Positions 24,205 through 35,440 are shown, numbered from the stretch's first letter. The stretch: DNA of 64,000 nucleotides from Saxidomus purpurata (GCA_022818135.1 JAFMSR010000001.1:1430421-1494420); one strand, 5' to 3'. Numbers and translations: made by a program. Notes: a model not told the origin generated them from the letters alone.

Positions 24205-27200
24205 ATGAATAATAACGGACCCAGTCGTTATGTTCTAAATACAGACGAGAGTTGTGGGGTTCCTATGTGTATTTACTGGAGCACAGATCAAATTGCAGAC
24301 TGGATATGTGAGATAGGATATCCCCAATATAGAGTAAGAACCTTATATTTGGTCAACGCGGTCTTTAATATTCAGTGTGTAAAGCCTAAAATAAAACAAC
24401 TTGATTTCTGCATCGGTAGTCATCGGTATTATTTTTGCATTTCTAAACGCGACTGCAGCAACAATTACAGAGTCAGGGCAGTGGTGTCCTCAGGCAAGGT
24501 ACAAATATGTCCACGTTGCATCTGTCTCTTCGAGGTTTATTCCATCTAGAGTGAGTCTCGAGAGCGATTAATCTAAGTTCGAGGTTTTTTCCATATAGAG
24601 TGAGTCTCGAGGGCGATTAATCTAAGTTCGAGGTTTATTCCATCTAGCGTGAGTCTCGGGAGAGATTAATCTAAGTTGTTAAAATTTGTTATGCAATCAT
24701 CGAGAATAAATCAATTAGTATCAATAAATAAGCAACAGCTAAGATTTGAAACACAAATAATTATAATGTATTCATTGTGTTACGCTTTACAAAAAAGACT
24801 GTTCTTATCAAGTTCAGTGAAAAGGGTAATCTTTAATATTTTTCTCGTATATGAAATGAAATGTATTGGATATATATACATTCCGTGTGTTGTGTCAGGA
24901 ATTGTTTCAGCTTTGTTGTAGGAATTTATTCAATGCTTAGTTTCAGCAACTTGTTGAATGCTCTCTTTTCACAGTTTTGGTAATTCTATTTGAGGAATAT
25001 ATTCTGTTCCCTTTTTTAGGAAAATATTCCGTTATCTTTCTCAGAGATATGTTCCGTTCTCTTTTTCACGAATATATTCCGTTCTCTTTTTCAGGAATTT
25101 GTTCAGTTCTCTTTTTCAGGAATATATGTCCTGCTCAGTTTCATTTTTTTTCATTAATTTTATTCTTTTCCTTGTTTCAGGTATGTATGGAAAGGAATTT
25201 CATAACGGGACGACATCTTATTTGCCTCGATTCATCTACACTTCCTGATATTGGGATAACAGACTTTGAACATATAACGGTTTGTTTTTAATTTAACTCG
25301 TCATCAAATGCATGATGTTTTCAGTTTGTTTGAATTGTCCAATGTTTTAAAGACAAATGTCTGGAGTACGCGGATTTATTTTCTAACGTCCGGCAGTATC
25401 CCCAAGAAACTTTGATCCATTGTTTACACCCCTGTCCTGCACCTGAACATAGAACTTGTTTCTTTGTACAAATAAGAAATACGACTTACAAAGGTAGATA
25501 TGTAATTCCCAATCCCTAAAACCCAACAAGTGAAAGACTTACAGAGGTAGGTAGGTAATTCCCAATCCTTAAAACCCAACAAGTGAAAGACTTACAGAGG
25601 TAGGTAGGTAATTCCCAATCCCTAAAACCCAACAAGTGAAAGACTTACAGAGATAGATAGGTAATTCCCAATCCCTAAAACCCAACAAGTGAAAGACTTA
25701 CAGAGGTAGATAGGTAATTCCCAATCCCTAAAACCCAACAAGTGAAAGACTTACAGAGGTAGATAGGTAATTCCCAATCCTTAAAACCCAACAAGTGAAA
25801 GACTTACAGAGGTAGATAGGTAATTCCCAATCCTTAAAACCCAACAAGTGAAAGACTTACAGAGGTAGATAGGAAAAACCCAGTCACTAAACATCAGACA
25901 GTAAATGACTTACAAAGGTAGATATGTAATAACCAATCCCCAAACATCAGACAGTAAATGACTTACAAAGGTAGATTGGTAATACCCAATGCCCAAACTT
26001 CAGACAGTCAATGACTTACAGAGGTAGATATGTAATACCCAATCCCCAAACATCAGACAGTCGATGACTTACAGAGTTAGATAGGTAATACCCAATCCCC
26101 TAACATCAGACAGTCAATGACTTACAGAGTTAGATAGGTAATACCCAATCCCCTAACATCAGACAGTCAATGACTTACAAAGGTAGATATGTAATACCCA
26201 ATCCCCAAACATCAGACAGTCAATGACTAACAAAGGTAGATAGGTAATACCCAATCCCCAAACATCAGACAGTCATTGACTTACAAAGGTAGAAAGGTAA
26301 TACCCAATCCCCTAACATCAGACAGTCAATGACTAACAAAGGTAGATTGGTAATACCCAATCCCCAAACATCAGTCATCAATGACTTACACAGGTAGATA
26401 TGTAATACCCAATCCCCAAACATCAGACAGTCAATGATTTACACAGGTAGATATGTAATACCCAATCCCCTAACATCAGACAGTCAATGACTTACAGAGG
26501 TAGATAGGTAATACCCAATCCCCTAACATCAGACAGTCAATGACTTACAAAGGTAGATAGGTTATACCCAATCCCCAAACATCAGGCAGTCAATGACTTA
26601 CAAAAGTAGATATGTAATACCCAATCCCCAAACATCAGACAGTCAATGACTTACAAAGGTAGATAGATAATACCCAATACCCAAACACCAGACAGTCAAT
26701 GACTTACAAAGGTAGATAGGTAATACCCAATACCCAAACATCAGACAGTCAATGACTTACAAAGGTAGATAGGTAATACCCAATCCCCAAACACCAGACA
26801 GTCAATGACTTACAAAGGTAGATATGTAATACCCAATCCCAAGACATCAGACAGTCAGTGACTTACAAAGGTAGATAGGTAATACCCAATTCCCAAACAC
26901 CAAACAGTCAATGACTTACAAAGGTAGATAGGTAATACCCAATCCCCAAACACCAGACAGTCAATGACTTACAAAGGTAGATAGATTATACCCATGCAAT
27001 CCCCAAACATCAGACAGTCAATGACTTACAAAGGTAGATAGGTAATACCCAATCCCCAAACATCAGACAGTAAATGACTTACAAAGGTAGATAGGTAATA
27101 TCCAATCCCCAACATTCAATGACTTACGACAGATGAAATGTAAAAGATCAGCTGTGTATAAATATCCTCAATCCAATTTGAATGGATACGGGTATGGAGG

Positions 27201-29363
27201 TCAAACCTTAGACCTACGTCTAGAGACATAACACCTAGTTTTAAGTCAGTCGATTTCAAACGGTTCGGAATTTCATGAGAATTACATGGGATTTCATACA
27301 GAATTTTTTAGCGCAGAAAAATTCTTCTGTATGAATATTTTAAACCAAGAAGCAGAAATTCTTCGAAACAAGTACACGTTTTACTTTGCAATCGATGAAG
27401 ACACATTCTCTAATAACATTTCAAACCGCCCACACTTTCATTCAGTATTGTTTTGCCAATTAATTTTTCTCGGTTTAAGCAGCCGGAGCCGTTATTACAG
27501 CATGTTATTCAAAACCGTTTCGAATGAAATCCCAATAGATTATCATTTAGTGCAAATTTAAACTGGATGTAAACAATCAATCAAGGAACTCCGCAGAGGT
27601 TTTCGTAACAATACATGTGTTATGGCTATAAACGCATACACACTATCATGGAAACCGCAAATGCCCCTATAGTCTCGTTAGAATTTAACAGTTGCCTTAT
27701 CACCCTCGGTACAGTGTGACTGCCATTCGGTACGGACAGATATACATCTAAAATATGACGTTTAGATGTTAAAGTTCAATTGGCCGCACATCTAGAATGG
27801 TCTGGTAAGAACACAAACGAAAAGCCAGAAACAGAACAGCTAACAGACAAACACAGGACTGGAAACGCATAAGTAATTTGTGGGGAGCTGAAAGATACCG
27901 GTATTACCACCATTAGTACCCACAACAGAACATGTTCTAGTGTCGAAAAAGCTACAAGTATTGGTGTGCCGAAAGGTATTCCGGCCTTCTCAATGCCAGT
28001 ATACTATGATACTAAGTAACTGCTCAGTCGAATGTCACCTCACAATGCATGATTCCTTTGTAGAAAAGTTCATTTCGTAAGAAAACCAACGCCTGTACTT
28101 TGTGGAGCACAGTTTTATCTAGTGTCGATGAATAAAACAGGAGAAACCCACTTACATAGCAAAGTGTTTCCATATGATGGTCTCCACATCCCCGTTTTGT
28201 ATTATTGCATGACTATAATTATATTCGAATTCACTGCAACAGCAGAGTGAAGCTTCATCGATGTTATTCGTATGGTATTTTAAGAGTACATTTGTATAAA
28301 CACTACGAACTGGTACTTGCTTGTATTTGAAAGGAAAGAGGGACATAAATGCTGGATACGTACAGAAACAGTCCTTACCGAGTTACCCAATACATGGCTT
28401 GTCCATATATCAACAATATATAAATAAACGACAACCAGAGTTGTTTAAACAGTTTCTTAAGATGAGAAATGTGAGAATGCCACCATTTCAGGAAAAAGAC
28501 CATTAATTACTATGTGATACCACTGAATTCAACTTATTACTTTTTTTGTATTTTGTTGTACGTTTACTTCGACCTAATTGTGGGTGCGTGCACAGTGCTT
28601 CCGGTGTATACTTTTATACTATGTTCCCATTTGTTGACACAGTGTACTCGACTCTGATGATATCTATTACTTTAAGTACTAAATGGTTATCTACTGATTG
28701 TCTATTTCCGCATATTCGTCTTTTGATTATTTCAGCCAATCAGACGCGTCCGACTGTCTCATATATACATTGTTGCCCAGCTATGTCCCATACACGGGTC
28801 GTACCGCATATATACCTGGCCCGCGGGTGGTGGCCCTAATAAGCACGATTACAAACTATATCCCATACCAAGAATCTAGGCTCATGCTTGACTTTTTATC
28901 GTGAAACTTAGTTTTGATATGCTGTATTTTAATACACCAGCGCACACTGTCAAATAATAGCTCAAATCAAACATCAATAGAATGACGACGACAGCAACAA
29001 CAATAATAACTTTTTTCCTTATGTCAGTATTTTAATAAAATTGTAACAGAAACCGTGATATTCTGCATATCAATATGAAATCAGATTAAAGGATTTATTG
29101 CATAAAATCCTAATTGTACAATATTACCACCGACTTGTGTATTATATATAATAAAAAATATTTCGAAATATTTTTGCTCATTACAGGATATAGCGGGAAA
29201 GGTACGTGCTCTTATAGGACTGGATCACATCATCAAGGATATGAATTTAGCCATGTATAACCCAATGATAGCGTACTTAGAGATGAAACGGCGCACGGGA
29301 CATACAACAGAAAATACCCATTACCTGGCATTCATCCACAAGCATAAAAGATGGTACAAATGA
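24205..29363 (+). CDS. SAM-domain protein, SAMD15-like, 3 exons
   Basis: Exons are 24,205-24,333, 25,181-25,279 and 29,187-29,363. All junctions are phase 0, with donors AGA|GTAAGA and ACG|GTTTGT and acceptors TTTCAG|GTA and TTACAG|GAT. The 134-residue product carries one sterile alpha motif domain at about residues 24-95: it opens with YWSTDQIADWICEIGYPQYR, then NFITGRHLI, LPDIGITDFEHI, and ends VRALIGL. This matches the SAM pattern of SAMD15/SAMD10-type proteins: W-x-W helix 1, F-x-G-x-x-L, LPxxGI. SAM domains mediate protein-protein contacts; no catalytic function is implied. The last 35 residues are basic and rich in H/K. Intron 1 has 25-bp repeats with acceptor-like sequence and intron 2 (3.9 kb) a 53-bp minisatellite. 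An AATAAA lies at 29,463-29,468. Coding structure is well supported; orthology is less sure. Confidence 0.8.
24529..24690 (+). repeat. 49-bp unit x3 with SINE-tail motif
   Basis: Three direct copies of about 49 bp, each TTCGAGGTTT.TTCCAT followed by GTGAGTCTCGAGAGCGATT and AATCTAAG. The last runs into a TTGTTAAAATTTGTTATGCAATC tail like that at 7.5 kb. This is a locally triplicated SINE 3' region inside intron 1 of the SAM gene. Confidence 0.75.
24995..25130 (+). repeat. 25-bp tandem repeat resembling 3' splice sites
   Basis: About five to six units of 25 bp around TTCCGTTCTCTTTTTCAGGA followed by ATAT. Several contain an intact pyrimidine tract plus CAG, i.e. an acceptor-like site. The array ends about 50 bp upstream of the real exon 2 acceptor (25,180/25,181) of the SAM gene. 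Confidence 0.8.
25483..27127. repeat. 53-bp minisatellite, about 31 copies in two subfamilies
   Basis: The unit begins ACTTACAAAGGTAGATAGGT, then AATACCCAATCCC. The first seven or so copies (to about 25,870) continue TAAAACCCAACAAGTGAAAG (subfamily A). The remaining copies continue CAAACATCAGACAGTCAATG (subfamily B), with a mixed unit at 25,870-25,900. Sub-variants (CCCTAACATC, AACACCAG) run in neighbouring blocks, a sign of local spread by unequal exchange. On the minus strand nearly every unit presents TTTGTAAGTCA, close to a 5' splice site. It lies in intron 2 of the SAM gene. Confidence 0.95.
27128..29186. other. Remainder of SAM-gene intron 2
   Basis: Unique-looking AT-rich sequence. 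A 91-codon plus ORF (27,286-27,561) and a 60-codon one (about 28,321-28,506) match no family I recognise and are not needed to join the SAM exons, whose phases already match. The end of a dispersed repeat shared with 55.3 kb lies at 28,796-28,850. Confidence 0.5.
28790..28850 (+). repeat. Dispersed repeat terminus, copy 1
   Basis: Shares GTACCG..TATATACCT.GCC, GGGTGGTGG.CCTAATAAGCA with 55,265-55,325. In both places the translated frame ends in the same peptide, VP-x-IYLARGWW-x, before a TAA. DNA-level repeat homology explains this better than a gene. Confidence 0.6.
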
Positions 29364-29639
29364 TTGATATCAGAATGTATCTAAAATTAGACCAGTGGTT
29401 AAATATGGATATAACATTTTTATTTATTGTCTAAGCGAAAACTATAGGCACCTGACGCTTATAATAAATAATTGCATATATATGTACATGTAATAATAAT
29501 AAATAAATAGGAACAATAATATGCTTTTTCTACTGCAAAAAACTGGGTAACAGTCTTGAGCAAAGCAGTCAGCAATAACTCTCTTCTGCAGAAACAAATT
29601 TTTCAATATATCACAGTGATTGTTTGTTTCTTTGTTTGT

Positions 29640-32600
29640 TTATATGTTCGTCTGTTGTTCCAGTAAGTCCGCTATTCGGAGTCTCTCTTGTCGCCGCACG
29701 TGCAAAATGACGCCACCGGAAGCTGCTACAAGTAACGCGCTTGCGTAACACAGATAGTAACACCAAGATATCGATGTATTTGTTGAAGATATCCGCAATA
29801 TAGCACCAAGAAACAAACTCACCACTGAAAAGAAATAATGTAGATATTAATCATAAAGTGTGGCTCTTATTGCAATCATGTGACGTGTGTTTACGCATGA
29901 ACACCCGAAAACAATGCTCCTTAGGCGAAATAACACATACCGATCGCACATGCACTTATTTGAAACGGTGTATCAACATATTTTCTTCTGTTTCACTGAC
30001 AAGGTATCTCGCGTAAAGATTAATTTTAAAGAAAGAAACAGTGTTTAGTGCATACGTAGGCACTAAATACAAGAAAATATAATAGTAACTATATCAATGT
30101 TTTTAGAATTAACTTCACCACTGAACTAACTGAATTGTTTTAAGTTTCCCTACATTCATGTAAACACTTATATTGTGAAACGCATTTTACATAACATGGT
30201 CAATATAATGTAAATAATCAAAGAACAGGTTATATAAGGTTCTAAAGACGAAAGTGTTTACCTTAGTTTTGCTTTTTAGGCCTGTGACAGGAAGACGCAA
30301 CATGCTAAATATAGTTTATACGCTAAACCCTAGCGGGAGACACTCAAAATCCCCTTCGTCATAATCCCTTTGGTCCAAAAATAGCATAGTAGTCATAATC
30401 CCCTAAATGGATTTTTCATTTTAATTTCAATATTTTTTTTCCCAATCATTCGCTATAGTAAAGTTAAACTAGAGACAAATAAAACGTTCAGTATTTTTTT
30501 ATTCAATATATGCTTTTCCACTTGTAAAATTCATTGAGGGGATAATGACTACTATGCCATTTTCGGACCAAGGGGATTTCGACCAAGGGGATTTTGAAGT
30601 TAAAACCTGTTCCACCAAACACATATAGCACTTCATTTGCGTATGCATGGCATTATATGAAAATGCATTAGGACACCGTTCTTACAGTACTAGCAAATAA
30701 GGTAAGAAATATACTCGCAGGTAAATAAAGACGTCCCTACGACTGATTCAATACGACATTGAACTTAACAGTTGGCTATACTTACAGGTTAAAGAAAGAA
30801 GTTCCGACGACTGATTCAATACGACATTGAATTTTTACAGTTGGCTATACTTACAGGTAAAGAAAGAAGTTCCGACGACTGATTCAATACGACATTGAAT
30901 TTTTACAGTTGGCTATACTTACAGGTAAAGAAAGAAGTCCCGACGACTGATTCAATACAACATTGAATTTTACTGTTGGCTATACTTACAGGTTAAAGAA
31001 AGAAGTTCCGACGACTGATTCAATACAACATTGAATTTTCACAGTTGGCTATACTTACAGGTAAAGAAAGAAGTTCCGACGACTGATTCAATACAAAATT
31101 AAATTTTTACAGTTGGCTATACTCGCATGTAAAGAAAGAAGTTCCGACGACTGATTCAATACGACATTGAATTTTACAGTTGGCTATACTTACAGGTAAA
31201 GAAAGAAGTTCCGACGACTGATTCAATACGACATTGAATTTTTACAGTTGGCTATACTTACAGGTAAAGAACGAAGTTCCGACGACTGATTCAATACGAC
31301 ATTGAATTTTTACAGTTGGCTATACTTACAGGTAAAGAAAGAAGTTCCGACGACTGATTCAATACAACATTGAATTTTACAGTTGGCTATACTCGCATGT
31401 AAAGAAAGAAGTTTCGACGACTGATTCAATACGACATTGAATTTTACAGTTGGCTATACTCGCATGTAAAGAAAGAAGTTCCGACGACTGATTCAATACG
31501 ACATTGCATTTTACAGTTGGCTATACTCGCAGTTTAAGAAAGAAGTTCCGATGACTGATTCAATACGACATTGAACTTTTACAGTTGGCTATACTTACAG
31601 GTAAAGAAAGAAGTTCCGACGACTGATTCAATACAACATTGAATTTTTACAGTTGGCTATACTTACAGGTAAAGAAAGAAGTTCCGACGACTGATTCAAT
31701 ACGACATTGAACTTAACAGTTGGCTATACTTACAGGTAAAGAAAGAAGTTCCAGCGGCCGCAGCTAGAAGACGGAGATCACTCCTCCAGAATAAGTAAAG
31801 AACAACCAGAATTATTATAGCCATGTAGGAAATGAATGCTATTGTGAGGAATACTCTTCCGACTTGCATGATATCTGTCAAAAATAAAATGATATAATAT
31901 GAAATTACGCATTTTATACTGCCACGTCCTATTTCCTTAGGGAAATTGAACTAAAAGAACTAACAAACTGAAAATGTTGAAGAAGAGTATCGACTATTAA
32001 CGCAGTAAACTCCGTATATAACGACTCCGGATATAACGAAAATCCGGTTATAAGGAACAAATTTTATTTGCCCTAGCTTTTCTTTTGTTTCTTTATTTTA
32101 CATGAAAATGTTGTATGGATATAACAAACTCTATGCGTGCTGTCTATTTAGTGCACGATATTTTCTTTATACTATCTACTTTTTATTTATTTTACATCTT
32201 ACAGAACGTCTTGCTTTTTAAAGGTCAGGACTGCTGTTTAAGAGTTTTAAAGTTGAGGAGTTGTTCGGTATCTTTGTATGTGCACCACTATGTTCAAGTA
32301 AGGGGAGCGGTGATGTAGAGGTTAGGATGGTGGCTGCTCATCCCGGAGGTTGCGGGTTGGAGCCCCACTAGGGTCACGACCGCACTTCCTCATTTGACAC
32401 TAGTACTGACATTTTTCAGGAATCGGACTCGAAAGTGACTCGATAAGCTACAATGGAGCTAAAATAAATTAGTATAAACTAAACTAAGTTAAGTAGTTAA
32501 GAGGTTTGTTAGCTCAAGAAAAAAATAAAAAATAAAAAAAATAAAAATAAAAGATGTTTGCTAGCTGGAAATCTGATTGAAGATTTCAGTCGATAGAATT

Positions 32601-33128
32601 TCAATTCATGATAATAGTCCTGTCATCACCACAGTTTGTTTCTATGCGTGTTGTTGTCAGGTTGTCTGTTACTGCATCAGTGTGTCTGGCCACTTTTTTC
32701 AGTTTGAGTCTGCATTTAACACATGTATTTTGGGTAGTTATACAGTCTGATCAAATATCACTCCAAATGTTAATGTCTGTCATTTCAACTGGTTTTCCAA
32801 CCCTTTATTAGTGCCGAGTACGATCGCAATGCGCCCTTATTCATTCATCAACATCTTGAAGAAGAGTATAAACGTTTTGCAATTTTCTATATGATCTGAT
32901 CATCTGAAAAAGTAAACACTTACCTGTGAGGTATGTACTAGAAATCGTTTCACAACCTGCTGTTTCTGAGCACATCTGCCATAAGCCCCAATTAACCGGC
33001 TTTTGTCTGTTCCAGTATGGAGCCGAAAAACTCACTAAATTTAGAACCCAACCTGTCATCAAAAATGTTATTGAGATCCAAACTGATACAGGCCAGTGCA
33101 TTTTGCTGCATAGAGATTTTGACAACAT
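29640..33128 (-). CDS. Claudin/PMP22/EMP-family four-pass membrane protein, 3 exons
   Basis: Exons on the minus strand are 33,128-32,924, 31,874-31,734 and 29,824-29,640. Donors are ACAG|GTAAGTG and ACCT|GTAAGTAT, acceptors TTGACAG|AT and TTTTCAG|TG, both introns phase 1. The product is 176 residues from the first ATG, or 167 from the ATG at 33,101 just before HWPVSVW. Four hydrophobic segments are clear: one before the first loop, VFLTIAFISYMAIIILVVLY, the LRLLAAAAGTSFFT region, and YYLCYASALLVAASGGVIL. The first loop has W-GLW-x2-C-x5-C (NWGLWQMCSETAGC), the claudin-superfamily signature. Members shape cell junctions or act as channel subunits; which role applies here is unknown. Intron 2 begins in a 68-bp minisatellite that copies this exon end. 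A minus-strand AATAAA lies at 29,419-29,424. Confidence 0.85.
30345..30596. mobile_element. MITE with about 62-bp terminal inverted repeats
   Basis: The left end CAAAATCCCCTTCGTCATAA... through GGTCC, CATAGTAGTCATAATCCCCT (30,345-30,407) matches the reverse complement of 30,535-30,596 with few mismatches. The 125-bp centre is AT-rich and non-coding. I see no clear target duplication. It lies in intron 2 of the claudin-type gene. Confidence 0.75.
30713..31740 (-). repeat. 68-bp minisatellite copying an exon-intron junction, about 15-16 copies
   Basis: On the minus strand each unit reads GGAACTTCTTTCTTTACCT|GTAAGTATAGCCAACTG followed by AT-rich sequence ending ATTGAATCAGTCGTC. The first 19 bases equal the last 19 bases of exon 2 of the claudin-type gene, and the GTAAGTATAG is its real donor, at the array's upstream edge (31,733/31,734). 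About eleven units keep GTAAGTATAG. Four or five others read GCGAGTATAG, replacing GT by GC. Reading through the real donor reaches an in-frame TGA after 13 codons. Confidence 0.93.
32001..32137 (+). mobile_element. Deleted relative of the pogo-like MITE
   Basis: Begins CAGTAAACTCCGTATATAAC, matching the inverted right end of the 16.3-16.9 kb element, including CGAAAATCCGG. It then jumps to the equivalent of that element's subterminal left part (ATGGATATAACAAACTC). The outer end on this side and the TA duplication are missing. It lies in intron 1 of the claudin-type gene. Confidence 0.65.
32301..32478 (+). repeat. tRNA-derived SINE, copy 1
   Basis: A-box-like GTGATGTAGAGGTTAGGATGG and B-box GGGTTGGAGCCCC lie in the correct order about 40 bp apart. 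The body has GGGTCACGACCG, CACTTCCTCAT and GGACTCGAAAGTGACTC, with an AT-rich end (AAAATAAATTAGTATAAA). A second copy with the same order lies at 34,497-34,671. It sits in intron 1 of the claudin-type gene. Confidence 0.75.
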
Positions 33129-35440
33129 TGTTCTACTTTGTTATTAACACCTCTCTCTTCTTCTTATTCCTAACTGATACACATGACTTCTTTAAGTTGC
33201 TTTTTATTTACTGAACAATGGCATGCAAAATTACACGAAATTTCCATGAAACGTGTTTTGCAATTCTCTAATCCGCGTTTAAACGTGTCTTCATATTGTG
33301 AAAACTGATGAAAGCCCTTGTAAAATTGGGAAAATCACATCAAACAATAATTCAAGGCGTTCAAATAAAACTGTTGTAAATGATCATTAATAAGAAAGGA
33401 GATATGCCAGTTTGGTTTAAATTTCTAAACAAATGAATCACTAAATGTTTCGGAAACTGGTCACATGATTTACTTCAATTAATTACAAGTGTCCCGGATG
33501 CTTTTAATCAACCAAACCTCATAACCTCTAGCCATATCAATAGCAGCTATCAATCACATTACGTCAGCCGTTTTGTTTATCTTATTTGACCTTCAGCTCC
33601 AGCATCTTTCGTACGCCGCATTAATACAAGACAACAAAGTTTCAACAAGTCAGCTAGACTCCTAAAAGTATGTTCAGATTAAGAGAAGTCCCTTTTCTAT
33701 TAGAAAAATTATCTCTATCAAAAGTATGTCTAGATCCAAGCTCATCTTAGAGTCATAGGAAGGAGAAATTGTGAAGATGTTGTTAAATGTCCAGAAAGGA
33801 CAACTGGCAATGACTCTTAGTACTTATGCCAGTCAACAAGACAGTCTGAAATTCAGCATTTCTATGGAATCAAGTTAGTGTATAGTCCAGTCCGTCACTT
33901 GACGACCCAAAGGATACTTTGTAATGGCAGCACCAGGAACAGCATAGGTCACGTGATATATCATAAAAACAAAAATGACAGGAACATTCAAAAGTCAAAC
34001 ATACGTAGATACTCAAAACGTTTAAAACTTAGATGAATCTTTAGAAATCTCATATGTAACCGCACTATTTGTAAAATGTGCCACTTTCTCAAATTGAAAT
34101 AACCTTATCAATATGCAAAGGGATGAAAGACTGGTTTAAAATTCGGAACGTTTGTATCCGAAAAGAAATCTTGTTACTCGCCAGTGAGTTATTGGCTGTA
34201 TGCAGCATTTGGCGCCGGCTAGGCAACTGTACGAACGCTAAAACGTTTATGGTCCTACGTGGGTACGAATCCTGCCGACCTGCATTATGTACGAACTAGT
34301 TTCATGTTCTTTCGCAAGGAGATGGATTGAGGAAGTCTAGTTAGTTTTATACATTTTATTATTGATATTAAGATTGTATTTATATCAAGCATTGACATAG
34401 ACATATCCGTACATGAAATTCAAAATTCAAACAACACCATGACAGCATAAAAAGCATCCGTAATCATACACGTCAAGGTCACATGTACTTTCATTCAGGG
34501 GAGCTAAGGTGTCGGCCGCTCATCTAGGAGGTTGCGGGTTCGAGCCCCACTGGGGTCACGACCGTACTTCCTCATATGACACCAGTACTGGTTTTTCCAG
34601 GAAGCGGACTCGAGAGTGACTCAATAAGCTAATGCTTTCTTCACAATCGAGCTAAAATAAATTAGTATAAAAAGTATATAAAAGTACATGTACTTTCGGT
34701 CACGCCTTTCATCCCCTTTAGGAGTACAATCCTCAAATGATTTTATATCTTCTAAAACTTAGAGGCAAGCCTTTCAATATGAATAATACTCCTAATATTC
34801 TAGGAAAATCACTCATAAAAATTACCAGTTATTAAGTAACAACGACATTGTATCACCCAGTTATTACCGGAGATTACCGCCAGCTCGAGGGCCACTTGTA
34901 TTCAACTGACAACTGAAGCAATATAGCTTTTTACATAAACATAGGACTTTCCAAGTGAGACCTTGAAATTTACTTATTTCTTCAGGGAAAATTCGCATCA
35001 TAATTAAAACCGTACATTATAACAATACCAAAATTAAGTTATTCTGTGACGTAAAAGTGTTTGTTTAGGACTTTGTATAAACTAATATTTCTATGTTTTT
35101 AATATGATACTGCATGTTCTTTGTAATATTGAGTAAAAATCTGATGGAATACATGTTGAGAAGATCTTAACTAAACGATCTTCGTTCAAATGTCAACCTT
35201 AATGTTATGAAATATTAGTAAAACTATTACAACAGTTTTATCTGTATGCATTTTGTCTGAACACGCTTAAAATGTTTAACAATATACGTCCAGAAAATTA
35301 CTGTGTAAGATATATTCTTATCTGGTATATTAGAGGTGACGGTAATACAACTGTGATTCATTACTTTCCAGTTATCCATGTAATAAAATCTGAAAATAGA
35401 AAAGAAAGTGCACTACAGTGTAATGTACTAATGCACGACA
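33129..35440. other. Intergenic stretch; no gene found besides a SINE
   Basis: Searched on the minus strand for a final EF-hand exon of the upstream gene without success. Apart from the SINE at 34.5 kb, and a tRNA-like B-box fragment (GGGTACGAATCC near 34,260), nothing is recognised. Confidence 0.4.
34497..34671 (+). repeat. tRNA-derived SINE, copy 2
   Basis: B box GGGTTCGAGCCCC (closer to consensus than in copy 1), then GGGTCACGACCG, ACTTCCTCAT, GGACTCGAGAGTGACTC and the tail AAAATAAATTAGTATAAA. Same strand and family as 32,301-32,478. Confidence 0.78.

Noticed and set aside
25483..27127. CRISPR-like array of regular repeats
   Set aside because: Units are contiguous with no unique spacers, and the window is eukaryotic; this is a minisatellite.
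27130..27235. Minus-strand exon feeding the 53-bp array's GTAAGTC motif
   Set aside because: A 33-codon frame starting at an ATG does reach GTC|GTAAGTC, as in the claudin-type gene's array, but it is too short and has no recognisable similarity.
27286..27561. 91-codon ORF as a gene
   Set aside because: No recognisable domain; lies inside an intron on the same strand; length is compatible with chance in AT-rich DNA.
28321..28506. Extra exon of the SAM gene
   Set aside because: The three recognised exons already join in phase across this interval, and the frame has no SAM-family similarity.
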